From an uncultured Paraburkholderia sp. (GTDB taxonomy: Bacteria > Pseudomonadota > Gammaproteobacteria > Burkholderiales > Burkholderiaceae): a stretch of DNA of 64,000 bases. A program made the translations under genes and the position numbers. Below are positions 20,263 through 30,525 of the stretch, piece by piece. The stretch spans positions 868,001-932,000 of the forward strand of contig CALNWN010000001.1 in NCBI GenBank assembly GCA_940746715.1, in the 5' to 3' direction. The first letter of the stretch is position 1. Every line of letters starts with the position of its first letter. Under the pieces are notes generated by a model. The model searched no databases. It worked only from the letters and a program-made list of their open reading frames with translations, and was not told the DNA's origin.

Positions 20263-22416
20263 ATGTCAGATATGCTCAACTCTCCCGCGGGCGGCTGCGG
20301 CTCCGGCAATTGCGCGTGCAAGTCGCAGGCGCAGGCGCGCGCCGGCAACGCCTATTTCGACGACACCGATTACGGCACGCCCGCGCGTCATGCGGATGTG
20401 GACGTCACGCTGGAAATCGACGGCCAGTCCGTCACCGTGCCGGCCGGCACGTCCGTGATGCGCGCCGCGATCGAGGCCGGCGTCAACGTGCCGAAGCTCT
20501 GCGCGACCGATTCGCTGGAACCGTTCGGCTCGTGCCGCTTGTGTCTCGTCGAAATCGAAGGCAAGCGCGGCTATCCGGCTTCGTGCACGACGCCGGTCGA
20601 AGCCGGCATGAAGGTCCGCACGCAAACCGACCGTCTGCAATCGCTGCGCCGCAACGTGATGGAGCTCTACTCTCCGATCATCCGCTCGACTGCCTCACCT
20701 GCCCCGCGAACGGCGACTGCGAACTGCAGGACATGGCGGGCGTGACGGGCCTGCGCGAAGTGCGCTACGGCTTCGCCGACCGACGGCCACCCGGTGTTCG
20801 GCTCGCGTCTGAAGCGCCGCGTGCGCGAAGGCGCGAAGCTGATCGTCGTGGATCCGCGGCGCATCGACATTGTCGATACGCCGCACGTGAAGGCATCGCA
20901 TCATCTGCAGCTGCGCCCGGGCACCAATGTGGCGATCGTCAACGCGCTCGCTCATGTGATCGTGACCGAAGGCCTGCTCAATGAGGCATTCATTGCCGAG
21001 CGCTGCGAAGGCCGCGCATTCGAGCAATGGCGCGATTTCGTGGCGCTGCCGGAAAACGCGCCCGAAGCGACTGAAGCGATTACCGGCGTGCCGGCCAAAG
21101 ACGTGCGCGAAGCCGCGCGCCTCTATGCGACGGGCGGCAACGCGGCAATCTACTACGGCCTCGGCGTCACGGAACACGCGCAAGGCTCGACCATGGTGAT
21201 GGGCATTGCGAATCTCGCGATGGCCACCGGCAACATCGGCCGCGAAGGTGTCGGCGTGAATCCGCTGCGCGGCCAGAACAACGTGCAGGGCTCGTGCGAC
21301 ATGGGCTCGTTCCCGCACGAGCTGCCGGGCTATCGCCACATCAGCGACACGATCGTGCGCTCGCAGTTCGAGGACGCGTGGAACGTCACGCTGCAAACCG
21401 AACCGGGTCTGCGCATTCCGAACATGTTCGACGCGGCGCTCGACGGCAGCTTCATGGGCCTCTACTGCCAGGGCGAGGACATCTCGTGCAGTCGGACCCC
21501 AACACGCACCACGTGACTGCGGCTTTGTCATCGATGGAATGCATCGTCCGTCGTGCAGGACATTTTCCTCAACGAAACCGCGAAGTACGCGCACGTGCTG
21601 CTGCCCGGCTCGACCTTCCTGAAAAGACGGCACCTTCCGAACGCCGAGCGCCGGATCTCGCGCGTGCGCAAGGTCATGCCGCCGGTGCCGGGTTACGCCG
21701 ACTGGGAAGTCACGCTGATGCTCTCGCGCGCGCTCGGCTACGAGATGAACTACACGCATCTGTCCGAGATCATGGACGAAATCGCGCGCTTCACGCCGAC
21801 TTTCCACGGCGTGTCGTACAGGAAGATCGACGAACTCGGCAGCATCCAGTGGCCGTGCAACGAAGAAGCACCGGACGGCACGCCGACCATGCACGTCGAG
21901 ACGTTCGTGCGCGGCAAGGGCAAGTTCGTCATCGCGAAGTTCATCGCGTCGCCGGAAAAGGTCACCCGCAAGTTCCCGCTGCTGCTCACCACCGGGCGCA
22001 TCTTGTCGCAGTACAACGTGAGCGCGCAGACCCGCCGCACGGAGAACTCGCGCTGGCACGACGAGGACCGGCTCGAGCTGCATCCGCACGACGCGGAGGA
22101 GCGTGGCATCAGGACGGGCGACTGGGTCGGCATCGAGTCGCGCGCAGGACAAACCGTGTTGCGCGCGAAGGTGACCGAGCGGATGCAGCCGGGCGTCGTC
22201 TATACGACGTTCCACTTCCCCGAATCGGGCGCGAACGTAATCACGACCGACAGCTCCGACTGGGCCACCAACTGTCCGGAATACAAGGTGACCGCCGTGC
22301 AGGTGATGCCGGTCGAGCAGCCGTCGAAGTGGCAGAAAGAGTATTCGCGCTTCAACGCGGAGCAGCTGGAGCTGCTGAAGCAGCGCGAGCTGGCCAACGC
22401 GACGTCGGGTAAGTGA
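20263..22416 (+). pseudogene. fdsA: Formate dehydrogenase alpha subunit, catalytic core deleted
   Basis: Molybdopterin catalytic subunit. Present: MSDMLNSPAGGCGSGNC start, the NuoG-like [2Fe-2S] domain (SLEPFGSCRLCLVEIEGKRGY...SC), then after a frameshift near 20690 LDCLTCPANGDCELQDMAG. Near 20780 the text jumps from VRYGF to GHPVFGSRLKRRVREGAKLIVVDPRR, so roughly 235 residues with the ferredoxin-type clusters and active-site Cys are missing. Further frameshifts near 21487 and 21550 and a small change at FLKRRHLPNAER follow. The C-terminal cofactor-binding domain is intact to 22416. Confidence 0.87.
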
Positions 22417-22424
22417 GGCGAGCC

Positions 22425-22679
22425 ATGGACACTCAGAACCTGATCGACATGGCGAACCGCATCGGCGACTTCTTCGCTTCGATGCCGGATCACGAAGAAG
22501 CCGTCGCGGGTGTGGCCGATCACATCCGCCGCTTCTGGGAGCCGTGCATGCGGCGCGCGCTGCTCGCGTCGCTCGATGCGCCGCAAGCGGGCGGCATCGA
22601 AATGTCGGCAATCGTCAAAGAGGCGCTCGTGAAAAACCGCGAGCGCCTCACGCCGGCCGCCGAGCCGTCCATCGCCTGA
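22425..22679 (+). CDS. fdsD: Formate dehydrogenase delta subunit
   Basis: Small FdsD-family protein of 84 residues: MDTQNLIDMANRIGDFFASMPDHEEAV, VADHIRRFWEPCMRRALL, ending AIVKEALVKNRERL. It is needed for assembly or activity of soluble formate dehydrogenases. It follows fdsA by 8 bases; the sulfurtransferase gene fdsC (FdhD family), usually between fdsA and fdsD, is absent. Intact but without a functional partner here. Confidence 0.88.
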   Translation: MDTQNLIDMANRIGDFFASMPDHEEAVAGVADHIRRFWEPCMRRALLASLDAPQAGGIEMSAIVKEALVKNRERLTPAAEPSIA

Positions 22680-22695
22680 TAGCGCGGGCGGCCGC

Positions 22696-24314
22696 TTACA
22701 AGGCCGCCTGCTCGGGTATCTGTCCGCCGACCGTGAACCATGTTTCGCAGTGCCGCAGCAGGCCGTTCAGGTCCGAGCCGGTGCGCCCGCGCGCGCTGAT
22801 GTAGCCGTCCGGCCTCAGCAGATAGAACGACGGCCGCGTGCGTCCGTACGATTCGGCCAGTGACGGCCCGCCGTCGCCGGTCGTATCCGTCACGCGCCAG
22901 ATGCGCACGGCGCCCGGCAGCAAGCGCTCCATTTCCACGCTGAGACGCTCGAGTTCGGCGTCGGGCGGCGGCTCGTGCTTTGCATCGGGGTCGAGCGGCT
23001 TGCCATCGACGGGCAGCGGCGGCACGAGCAGAAACAGCGAAAAGAACGCGGGATCGTGCAGATCGTAAATACAGCCGATGCCGGGCGCGCGTTCGCCCGC
23101 GCTCGGTCCGCCGTCGAGCACACGCTCGAGCGTGAGCGGACTGCGCCGGTACTGGATCGACAACTCGCTGATGGTCAGCCGCGCGGCATCGCGCAGCGGG
23201 CCGAGCGCCGCGAGAACCGGCATCACGCGCTCGCGCAGCAGCTTGAGCGGCCCGTGGTCCGCCTCCGCCATCTGCGTGATGAAGCCGGTTTGCCGCAGCA
23301 CATCGCGCTCTATCGGATGCCGCTCGAGATGATAGGTGTCGAGCAGCCGATCGGGCGCGGCGCCCTTCAGAACGCGCGCGAGCTTCCAGCCGAGATTGAA
23401 CGCTTCCTGAATGCCGGTGTTCATGCCCTGCGCACCGGCCGGACTGTGCACGTGCGCGGCGTCGCCCGCGAGAAACACGCGGCCGACGCGCAGGCGCTCC
23501 ACCATCCGGCTGTTCACATGGAAATATGAGGACCACACGCGAGGTCCGACACGTCGACGCGTTCATGCACGCGCCTCCCGAGCGGCGGCTCGCCGAGCAC
23601 CACCGGCGACGGCGGCGCGGGCTCGACGGCGTGGTCCGCGATCAGCCGATGCCGGCCGTGCCCCATCGGAAAGAGCGCGACGAGGCCTTCGCCGGAAGCG
23701 AAGATGTGGAATTTGTCTTCGGGCCAATCTGTTTCCGCATGCACATCGGCGAGCAGGAACGTCTGCTCGAGCGTCTTGCCTTCGAAGCTGAGGCCGAGCC
23801 CGTGGCGGATCAGACTGTGCGCGCCGTCGGCGGCGATCATATAGGACGCAGCGTTTCCGTGTGACCGTCGGCGCGCCGCAGCGTCGCCTGGACGCCGGCT
23901 GAGCCTTGCGAGAACATCGTGAGTTCGACGCCCCGCTCGATCGTCACGCCGAGCGTCGCGAGATGCTCGGTCAAAAGACGCTCTGTCACCGACTGATCGA
24001 GAAACAGCAGATACGGATAACGCGTGTGCAGCGGATCGAAGTCGAGCTGCGCGAGGCGCATGCCGTTTGAAAACAGGTTGGCCACGCGCGCGATGGCCGA
24101 GTTCGAGGAAGCGCTCGGCCAGCCGATGCTGCTCCAGCAGTTCGAGCGTGCGCGCCTGAATGCCGATTGCGCGCGAGTAGGGATTCGGCTGCATTGCGCG
24201 GTCGACGAGGCGCACGGGAATGCGAGCGCGCGCAAGGCTCATGGCGGCGGCAAGCCCCGTCGGCCCCGCCCCGACGATCAGCACCGGCGCCTCATTGTTA
24301 GCGGCAGCGTCCAT
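22696..24314 (-). pseudogene. FAD-dependent aromatic monooxygenase, frameshifted
   Basis: PHBH/MhpA-like flavin hydroxylase. The N-terminal dinucleotide fold VLIVGAGPTGLAAAMSLARA, mid-domain SYMIAADGAHSLIRHGLG (DG motif) and VFLAGDAAHVHSPAGAQGMNTGIQEAFNLGWKL (GD motif) are all present, with a thioredoxin-like C-terminal part. Frame switches occur near 24100, 23840 and 23545. No exact substrate can be assigned; no neighbouring pathway genes are present. Confidence 0.82.
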
Positions 24315-24441
24315 GCGAAACTCCGCAGAGCACAGTGCGCTCTAGAGTGTACGCCCGCGCCCGCGCGCCGGACGGCGCACTGCATCAATTGCGAGGCGTA
24401 TCGTGCATAGCGCCGGTCGCGCGGATGCGCGCCTGCTCGGT

Positions 24442-25587
24442 TCAGTGCGCGGCGGGCGGGTGATCCATCGCACAACGATGATCGGACGTGCCGAGGTCCA
24501 CTTGCAGCGTCGCGTGCTGCATCGAAAAGCGTTCGCGCAAGACGAGCACGATGCCGTCGAGCCGCTCGTCGCCGGGATGGCCCGCCGGCATCACCAGATG
24601 CGCGCTGAGCGCATTGCCCGTGGTCGACAGCGCCCAGATGTGCAGATCGTGCACGTCCTCGACGCCGGGCTGGTCGGCGAGATAGTCGCGAATGCGCTCA
24701 ACGTCGACGCCCGACGGCACCGCATTGAGCGCGAGGCGCACCGAGTCGCGCAACAGGCCCCACGTCCCGTAAACGACGACCGCGACCACGAGCAGGCTCA
24801 TCAGCGGGTCGAGCCAGCTCCAGTTGGTGTAGAGAATCACGAGCCCGCTGATCGCCACCGCCGCGGACACGCCTGTATCGGCAGCCATATGGAGGAAGGC
24901 GCCGCGAATGTTCAGGTCTTCCTTCTGGCCGCGCATGAAGGGACAGGCGGAAAGCCCGTTGACGACCATGCCCACGGCCGCGACGACGAACACTGCGAGC
25001 CCGCCGACGGGCGCCGGGTTCATCAGGCGGCCGATCGCCTCGGCGACGATCACGCCGCACGCAAACAGCAGCAGCGCCGCATTGGCCAGCGACGCGAGGA
25101 TCGACGAGCTGCCGTAGCCGAACGTGTAGCGCGCGGAAGGACGGCGCGTGGCGAGCCAGGCGGCGCCCCAGGCAAGCAGCAGGCCGAGCACGTCGGAGAG
25201 ATTGTGGCTGGCGTCGGCGAGCAGCGCGGTGGAATGCGCGAGCACGCCGTACACGGCCTGAATGAGGACGATCGCGACGTTCAGCGCGACCGCCAGCGCG
25301 AAGGCGAAGCCGTGGCCGGCGACGGGCGCGTGGTGGTGATGGTGGTGGCCGTGGCCGACGGCGTGGTTGTGGTCGTGACTGTGGTCGTGGCTACCATCGT
25401 GGCCGCAGTTGTAGCCATGATCGCGGCTTTGATCGTGGTCATGGTCGAGCGCGTGCCCGCCGCGACTACCGTCCTGCCCGTCCTCACGCCCGTCCCCGCC
25501 CGCGCGACTGCGGCCCGGACTCGCGCTTTCCAGCGCGTCCAGCGACACCGGCGCGTGCTCGTCTTCCCGTTGTTCGATTTTCTTCAT
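24442..25587 (-). CDS. Cation diffusion facilitator (zinc/cobalt/cadmium efflux)
   Basis: Inner-membrane H+-coupled metal exporter of 381 residues. An N-terminal cytoplasmic His/Asp-rich stretch (repeated HDH, ending GHHHHHHA) at about 45-90 probably buffers metal. Six transmembrane helices follow, with the CDF metal site HSTALLADASHNLSDV in TM2 and HMAADTGVSAAVA in TM5, then a C-terminal cytoplasmic domain containing VEDVHDLHIWALS. Intact. Its start overlaps the ArsR stop by 4 bases, so the pair is an operon. Confidence 0.93.
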   Translation of the reverse strand: MKKIEQREDEHAPVSLDALESASPGRSRAGGDGREDGQDGSRGGHALDHDHDQSRDHGYNCGHDGSHDHSHDHNHAVGHGHHHHHHAPVAGHGFAFALAVALNVAIVLIQAVYGVLAHSTALLADASHNLSDVLGLLLAWGAAWLATRRPSARYTFGYGSSSILASLANAALLLFACGVIVAEAIGRLMNPAPVGGLAVFVVAAVGMVVNGLSACPFMRGQKEDLNIRGAFLHMAADTGVSAAVAISGLVILYTNWSWLDPLMSLLVVAVVVYGTWGLLRDSVRLALNAVPSGVDVERIRDYLADQPGVEDVHDLHIWALSTTGNALSAHLVMPAGHPGDERLDGIVLVLRERFSMQHATLQVDLGTSDHRCAMDHPPAAH

Positions 25588-25943
25588 GGCAAATCCAATG
25601 CGTCGTCACGGGTAGGCTCGGCGACGTGCTCGAGCATGCCGGCCAGCATCGCGCTGATATGGCGATCGGCGGCGATGTAAAACACCTGCTTGCCTTGCCG
25701 CTGCGCCCGTACGATCCGCGCCGCGCGCAGCAGCCGCAAATGATGGCTCACGAGCGACGGCGACAAACCCAGCTCGTCGGCAATCGCGCCCACCGCACGG
25801 CGCTCGTCGACACATGCGAGCACGATGCGCAGCCGCGTCGGGTCGCCTAGCAACCGGAACAGATCGGCGAGCGGCACGAGGGTATCCGCGGAAGGCGGTT
25901 CAAAGCCCGCTGGCGACGTCGCCGAAGCCTCAATAGGTAACAT
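25584..25943 (-). CDS. ArsR/SmtB-family metal-responsive repressor
   Basis: Winged-helix repressor expected to release DNA on binding metal. LADLFRLLGDPTRLRIVLACVDE, recognition helix ADELGLSPSLVSHHLRLLRAARIV, wing RAQRQGKQVFYIAA. A C-terminal HISAMLAGMLEHV resembles the alpha-5 metal site (HxxxMxxxxLEH). Start chosen at the ATG at 25943 (MLPIEAS), because the in-frame ATG at 25955 falls inside the operator; no clear ribosome-binding site, so the message may be leaderless. Translationally coupled to the CDF exporter. Confidence 0.9.
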   Translation of the reverse strand: MLPIEASATSPAGFEPPSADTLVPLADLFRLLGDPTRLRIVLACVDERRAVGAIADELGLSPSLVSHHLRLLRAARIVRAQRQGKQVFYIAADRHISAMLAGMLEHVAEPTRDDALDLP

Positions 25944-25951
25944 GGCGGCAC

Positions 25952-25975
25952 ACATATGAACAGGTGTTCACATGT
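25952..25975. promoter_or_regulatory. ArsR/SmtB operator (12-2-12 type inverted repeat)
   Basis: ACATATGAACA-GG-TGTTCACATGT: arms pair at 10 of 11 positions either side of a 2-base centre, with the canonical core TGAACA-N2-TGTTCA. It lies immediately before the repressor gene. Confidence 0.88.
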
Positions 25976-26067
25976 TAAGCGAAACGGCCGCCCAGGTCAA
26001 AACCGGGCGAGCCGCGGCGAGTGTGGGAAAATGCGACCTCTGCCTTACCCGAATTCCATCCCCCGTC

Positions 26068-27916
26068 ATGCAACCTGTATTTGACCGCGCTTTCGCGGCG
26101 CATCGTGACGGCCGCCTCGACGACGCCGAACGCGACTACCGCGCGACGCTCGACGGCAATCCCGCGCACGTCGACGCGTTGCATCTGCTGGGCGTGCTGC
26201 GCCACCAGCAGGGCCAGCACGCCGAAGCCGCCGAGCTAGTGCGGCGCGCGGTCGACCTGCGCCCGCAGGACGCCGCGCTGCAGTTAAACCTCGGCAATGC
26301 GCTGAAGGCGCTCGCGCCAGATCGACGAAGCCATCGCGCAGTTCCGCAACGCGCTGATGCTCGCGCCGTCGTTTCCCATGGCGCACTACAACCTCGGCAA
26401 TGCCTATGCGGCGGCGGGCCGTCACGAGGGCGCCGCCGACGCGTTTCGCCGATCTTTGCGCCTGCAACCGGACGACGCGTCGTCGCACAACAACCTCGGC
26501 AACGCGCTGCACGCGCTAGGGCGTCACGAGGAAGCCATTGCCTCGTTCCGGCGCACGCTGGAGTTGCGCCCCGGCCACGCCGGCGCGCTCAATAACATGG
26601 GCATGTCGCTCAATGCGCTCGGTCGCGCGGACGAAGCCATCCCCTGTTTCCAGGCTGCTCTGGCCGCGGAGCCGCGTTTCGTCGCCGCGCACTTCAACCT
26701 CGCCAATACGTTCGACGCCACCGGTCGCCACGCGGAAGCGGTCGCGTCGTTTGAAGCCGCGCTCGCCTTGCAGCCCAATCTGCCGCCCGCCATCTTCGGC
26801 ATGGGCAATGCGCTGGCTGCGCTCGGGCGCCACACAGAGGCTATTCCTTACCTGGAACGCTCGGTCGGGCTCGATCCGCAATTCGCGCTCGCATGGCTCT
26901 GCCTCGGCAGCGCACACCAAGCGCTGGGGGCGCACGCCACCGCCGTGCGCGCGTTCGATCAGGCGTTGCGCCTGCAGCCCGATCTCGCGTCCGCGCATAT
27001 GAACCGCGCGCTGGCGTGGCTTGCATTGGGCGATTTCGCGCGCGGCCTGCCCGAATACGAATGGCGTCTGCAAACCGTCGCCGAACCGGCTATCGAGACG
27101 CTGCCGCGCTGGCACGGCGAGCCGCTTGCCCAGCGCACGCTGCTGATCCACGCGGAACAAGGCTTCGGTGATACCTTGCAGTTCGTGCGCTTCGTCCCGC
27201 TCGCCGCGCAGCGTGCGGCGCGCGTGGTGCTCGAAGTGCAGCCGGCGCTCGTGCCGCTCCTCGAGCCGGTCGCCGAAGCGTGGCGCGTGACACTGATTTC
27301 GCGCGGCGCGCCGCGCCGCGCAGCCGACGTGCAATGCCCGCTGCTGAGCTTGCCGCTTGCGCTCGGCACGACGGTCGAGACGATTCCCGAGCGCACGCCC
27401 TACCTGAGCGCGCCGCCCGCCTATCGGCGCAAATGGCGCGGCTCGCTGGGCGGTCAGGCAAAGCGCAAGATCGGGCTCGCATGGTCGGGGCGCATCCAGC
27501 AGAACGAAACGCGCTCGATGCCGCTCGCCGCACTCGATCCGCTTTTCGCGCTCGAAGGCATCGACTGGATCATGCTGCAGCCGGATCTGAGCGCGCAGGA
27601 ACGCGCGGCGCTGGACGCGCATCCGCGCGCGGGCCGAATTCATCGCTTCGACGGGCGGATCGGCGACTTTGCCGATACCGCTGCGATCATCGAGCGGCTG
27701 GATGCGGTGGTGTCGATAGATACGTCGATTGCCCATCTGGCCGGCGCGCTCTGCAAGCCGCTATGGCTGATGCTGCCGTTCGCGCCCGACTGGCGCTGGT
27801 GTCACGACAACACGCGCAGCGCCTGGTACGCGAGCGCGACGCTCGTGCGTCAGGCCCGTCCGGGCGCGTGGCGCGAGGTGGTCGAGACGGTGGCTGCGAG
27901 CGTGCGCCGAGGCTAG
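26068..27916 (+). pseudogene. TPR protein with C-terminal glycosyltransferase-like domain, frameshifted
   Basis: Starts MQPVFDRAFAAHRDGRLDDA at 26068. About nine tetratricopeptide repeats (for example NNLGNALHALGRHEEAIASFRR, NNMGMSLNALGRADEAI) are followed by a GT9/OGT-like region: PRWHGEPLAQRTLLIHAEQGFGDTLQFVRF, IGLAWSGRIQQNETRSMPL, VVSIDTSIAHLAGALCKPLWLMLPFAPDWRW and a WYASATLVRQ end. One frame break near 26325 (NALKALA to QIDEAIAQFRNAL) separates the first two repeats from an open frame of 519 codons starting at 26357. A product starting downstream could still be made. Confidence 0.8.
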
Positions 27917-27951
27917 CCGTCGGAAATCCGCCGCCGCGCTTGCGCCGCTCG

Positions 27952-27984
27952 AAAAAAACCCTGCAGCGCGATGCGCGTGCAGGG
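27952..27984 (-). terminator. Terminator of the minus-strand MFS gene
   Basis: Minus-strand stem CCCTGCA/TGCAGGG with inner CGCGC/GCGCG pairing, followed by seven T. It converges with the plus-strand terminator just beside it. Confidence 0.85.
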
Positions 27985-28008
27985 CGTCAGTGATCGGCTC
28001 AGTCGACA

Positions 28009-28036
28009 CCGCGCTGTCAGCAGCGCGGGGTTTTTT
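28009..28036 (+). terminator. Terminator of the TPR gene
   Basis: Perfect 8-bp stem CCGCGCTG/CAGCGCGG with a TCAG loop, then GG and six T, 93 bases after the TPR stop. Confidence 0.87.
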
Positions 28037-28078
28037 GCATCGGCGCGCCGGCGCCGCAAGCGGCAGCCGCGCGCTCCA

Positions 28079-29369
28079 TCACGCCCTTTTGTATTGATCG
28101 CGCGATTCAGGCGTGCGGTACAGCACGAGCGTCGCGATCAATCCGCAGATGGCCGCGACGCCGAGGAACAGGCCCGGCGCGGCCTTGTTGCCGGTGGAAT
28201 GGATCAGCAGCGTGGAGATGGCCGGCGTGAAGCCGCCGATCGTCGTCGCAAGGCTGTAGGCCAGCGAGAAACCCGCGGTGCGCACGGCGACCGGCATCAC
28301 TTCGGTGAGCGCGACCACCATCGCGCCGTTATAGCTGCCGTACAGGAACGACAGCCACAACTCGACTATGAGCAGACGCGCGAACGACGGCTCGGCGACG
28401 AGCCATTGCAGCGCCGGATAAGCGCTGACAATGGTGAGCGCCGTAAAGGCCAGCAACACCGGACGGCGCCCAATGCGATCCGACAGCGCGCCTGCGAGCG
28501 GCAGCCAGATCAGGTTCGACAAACCGATACAGACGGTGACGACGAGCGTGTCGATGGCCGAGAGCTTCAGCACTTCCTTGCCGAAGGTCGGCGTATACGC
28601 GGTGATCATGTAGAACGACACGGTCGTCATGATGACCATGCCCATGCCGCCCAGCACCGTGACCCAGTTCGCGGCCATGCTCTTCATGATCTCGCCCATG
28701 GCCGGGCGATGCTTGCGCGCGGAGAATTCCTCGGTTTCCTTCAACGAACGGCGAATCAGGAACAGGAACGGCACGATCAGGAACGGCACGCGCCAGCCCC
28801 ACGCGCCCATCTGGTCGGCGGGCAGCGCCTTGTTGAGCATCACGCCGAGCAGCGCCGCGAATACCACGGCGACCTGCTGGCTACCCGACTGCCACGCGCA
28901 GTAGAAGCCCTTGTTGCCCTTAGTCGCGATTTCCGACAGATATACCGACACGCCGCCCAGCTCGACGCCCGCGGAAAAGCCTTGCAGCAGCCGGCCGAGC
29001 AGCACCAGCACGGGCGCCACGAGGCCGATCGTCGCGTAGCCTGGAATGGACGCCACCGTGAGTGTGCCGAGCGCCATCAGGCCGAGCGTGAGGATCAGCC
29101 CCTTGCGCCGGCCGTAATGGTCGATGTACGCGCCGAGGACGATTGCGCCGAGCGGACGCATCAGGAAGCCCGCGCCGAATACGGAAAGCGACAGCATGAG
29201 CGAGGCGAAGTCGCTGCCGCTCGGAAAATAGGTCCTGGCAATCGCGGAGGCCTAGTAGCCGTAGACCATGAAGTCGTACATTTCAAGAAAGTTGCCACTG
29301 ACTACGCGGAACACTGTCTTGACCTTGGATTCTTCCGCGGAAGAAATAGCGTGGGACGCTGTTGACATG
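28079..29369 (-). pseudogene. MHS-family MFS transporter (citrate/tricarballylate type), single nonsense codon
   Basis: H+-coupled carboxylate symporter in the inner membrane. The start MSTASHAISSAEESKVK at 29369 leads to RVVSGNFLEMYDFMVYGY, then TAG at 29252-29254 where the family has a second Tyr (consistent with TAC to TAG). The same frame continues intact for the rest: [19 protein letters not shown] (MFS loop 2-3 motif), [25 protein letters not shown], to KRA-stop. Total about 430 codons with one lesion only. Re-initiation at ATG 29197 would lack the first helix. Confidence 0.87.
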
Positions 29370-29669
29370 ACATTCTCTGATAAGCCCACGCCGCCGAAGC
29401 CAGCGGCGATCTGGCATTTGAAACGATCCGCCGTAGAGGAGGCAGATGCCACAGGCAAACGCTCAGGCGGGGTCGAGCCGCGCCGAGGGCATTGGGTTTT
29501 GCAGGCGAACGGCTTTGAGCGGTATCAGGATAAACACTGCGAACCGCCGAAAGCCACGCCCCGCCATGTTACCGTTGATAGCACTGTTGTGTATTCCCTA
29601 CATTTTCATTACGGTCGGCGCGGATCTTCTCGCCCGCTAGAATTGCGACTCGGCATTTTCCGTTGATGA

Positions 29670-30212
29670 CGTCCTCATGCAGAGACCATCCCCGTCCTCT
29701 CGCTGCGCCCCGCTACCGTCGCGGATGCCGCGCTGATCGCCTCGATTCACAGCACGAGCTGGCGCGCCACTTACCGCGGCCTGCTGCCCGACGCTTTTCT
29801 GGACGGAGAGGTCACAGAGGAGCGCGCTGCCTATTGGGAGGCACGCATAGGTGCGCCGGGCGGCCAGCGCCGCATGGTGCTGATCGCCGTTCTGGGCGAC
29901 GAGCCGATCGGCTTCGTCTGCGTGGAGCGCCAGCCGGAATCCGCGTGGGGCGTGCTGCTCGATAACCTTCATGCGTTGCCGGGCTATCAGGGCATCGGCG
30001 CCGGCAAGCTGCTGATGCGCGCCGCCGAGGACTGGGCTCGCGCGCAGGGCGAGACGCAACTGTATCTGTACGTGCTCGAGGGCAACATGCCGGCGATCGG
30101 CTTTTATGAACGGCAAGGCTGGCAGTTCGTCGGCGCGGAGCCGGACCGCATGGGCGGCGTGGATATAACGGCGTTGCGGTATGTGTATCGATTGGACAGG
30201 TCGAGCGTTTGA
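29670..30212 (+). CDS. GNAT-family N-acetyltransferase (start codon displaced)
   Basis: Acetyl-CoA dependent acetyltransferase. The open frame runs from 29670 to 30212: LRPATVADAALIASIHSTSWRATYRGLLPD, IGFVCVERQ, the acetyl-CoA loop LHALPGYQGIGAGKLLMRAAEDWA, and LEGNMPAIGFYERQGWQFVG. The frame has no usable start upstream of Met at 29874. ATG at 29666 (MTSS...) is one frame off, so a 1-base indel within the first codons, or an unusual start, is likely. The domain itself is undamaged. Confidence 0.75.
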   Translation, partial: RPHAETIPVLSLRPATVADAALIASIHSTSWRATYRGLLPDAFLDGEVTEERAAYWEARIGAPGGQRRMVLIAVLGDEPIGFVCVERQPESAWGVLLDNLHALPGYQGIGAGKLLMRAAEDWARAQGETQLYLYVLEGNMPAIGFYERQGWQFVGAEPDRMGGVDITALRYVYRLDRSSV

Positions 30213-30525
30213 TCCGGGCGTTTGACCTAGGCGTTTGACGGGCTATCGACCGTGTGATCCCGGACATATCGTCATCTACTTTCGGAAACGTCCGAGCCTT
30301 GGGCCCTCGGTTCCGTCGCATCATCTTCTTTTCCCGACGATGGCTTTCCTGGTAAGGCGCTGATGCGTCCGCTCGCTTTCACGCGGGCGGTTTTCGTGTT
30401 CTGCGCCTGTGCGCCGTTGCGCTCACGTCAATGCGCGAGGCGTTTCTCGCGTAGTGCCCGGAGGCTCTCGTCGCTGACCCACGGATGCCAGGCGGCGTCC
30501 CTCCCCGAGGCGCTGGAAGAGAGCA
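30213..30525. other. Intergenic region between GNAT and the Gly-Ser repeat protein
   Basis: 313 bases with no gene. A stem CCGCTCGC/GCGGGCGG (30369-30390) with four T follows the GNAT gene at a distance. The right end carries GGAAGAGAG just before ATG 30526. Confidence 0.5.
30369..30394 (+). terminator. Possible terminator
   Basis: An 8-bp stem (one G-T pair) with a 6-base loop followed by four T; 155 bases after the GNAT stop, so its assignment is uncertain. Confidence 0.5.

Noticed and set aside
24403..25680. A 425-codon plus-strand frame with a Val-rich run
   Set aside because: Antisense to the CDF exporter; the valine run is the reverse of its histidine-rich codons.
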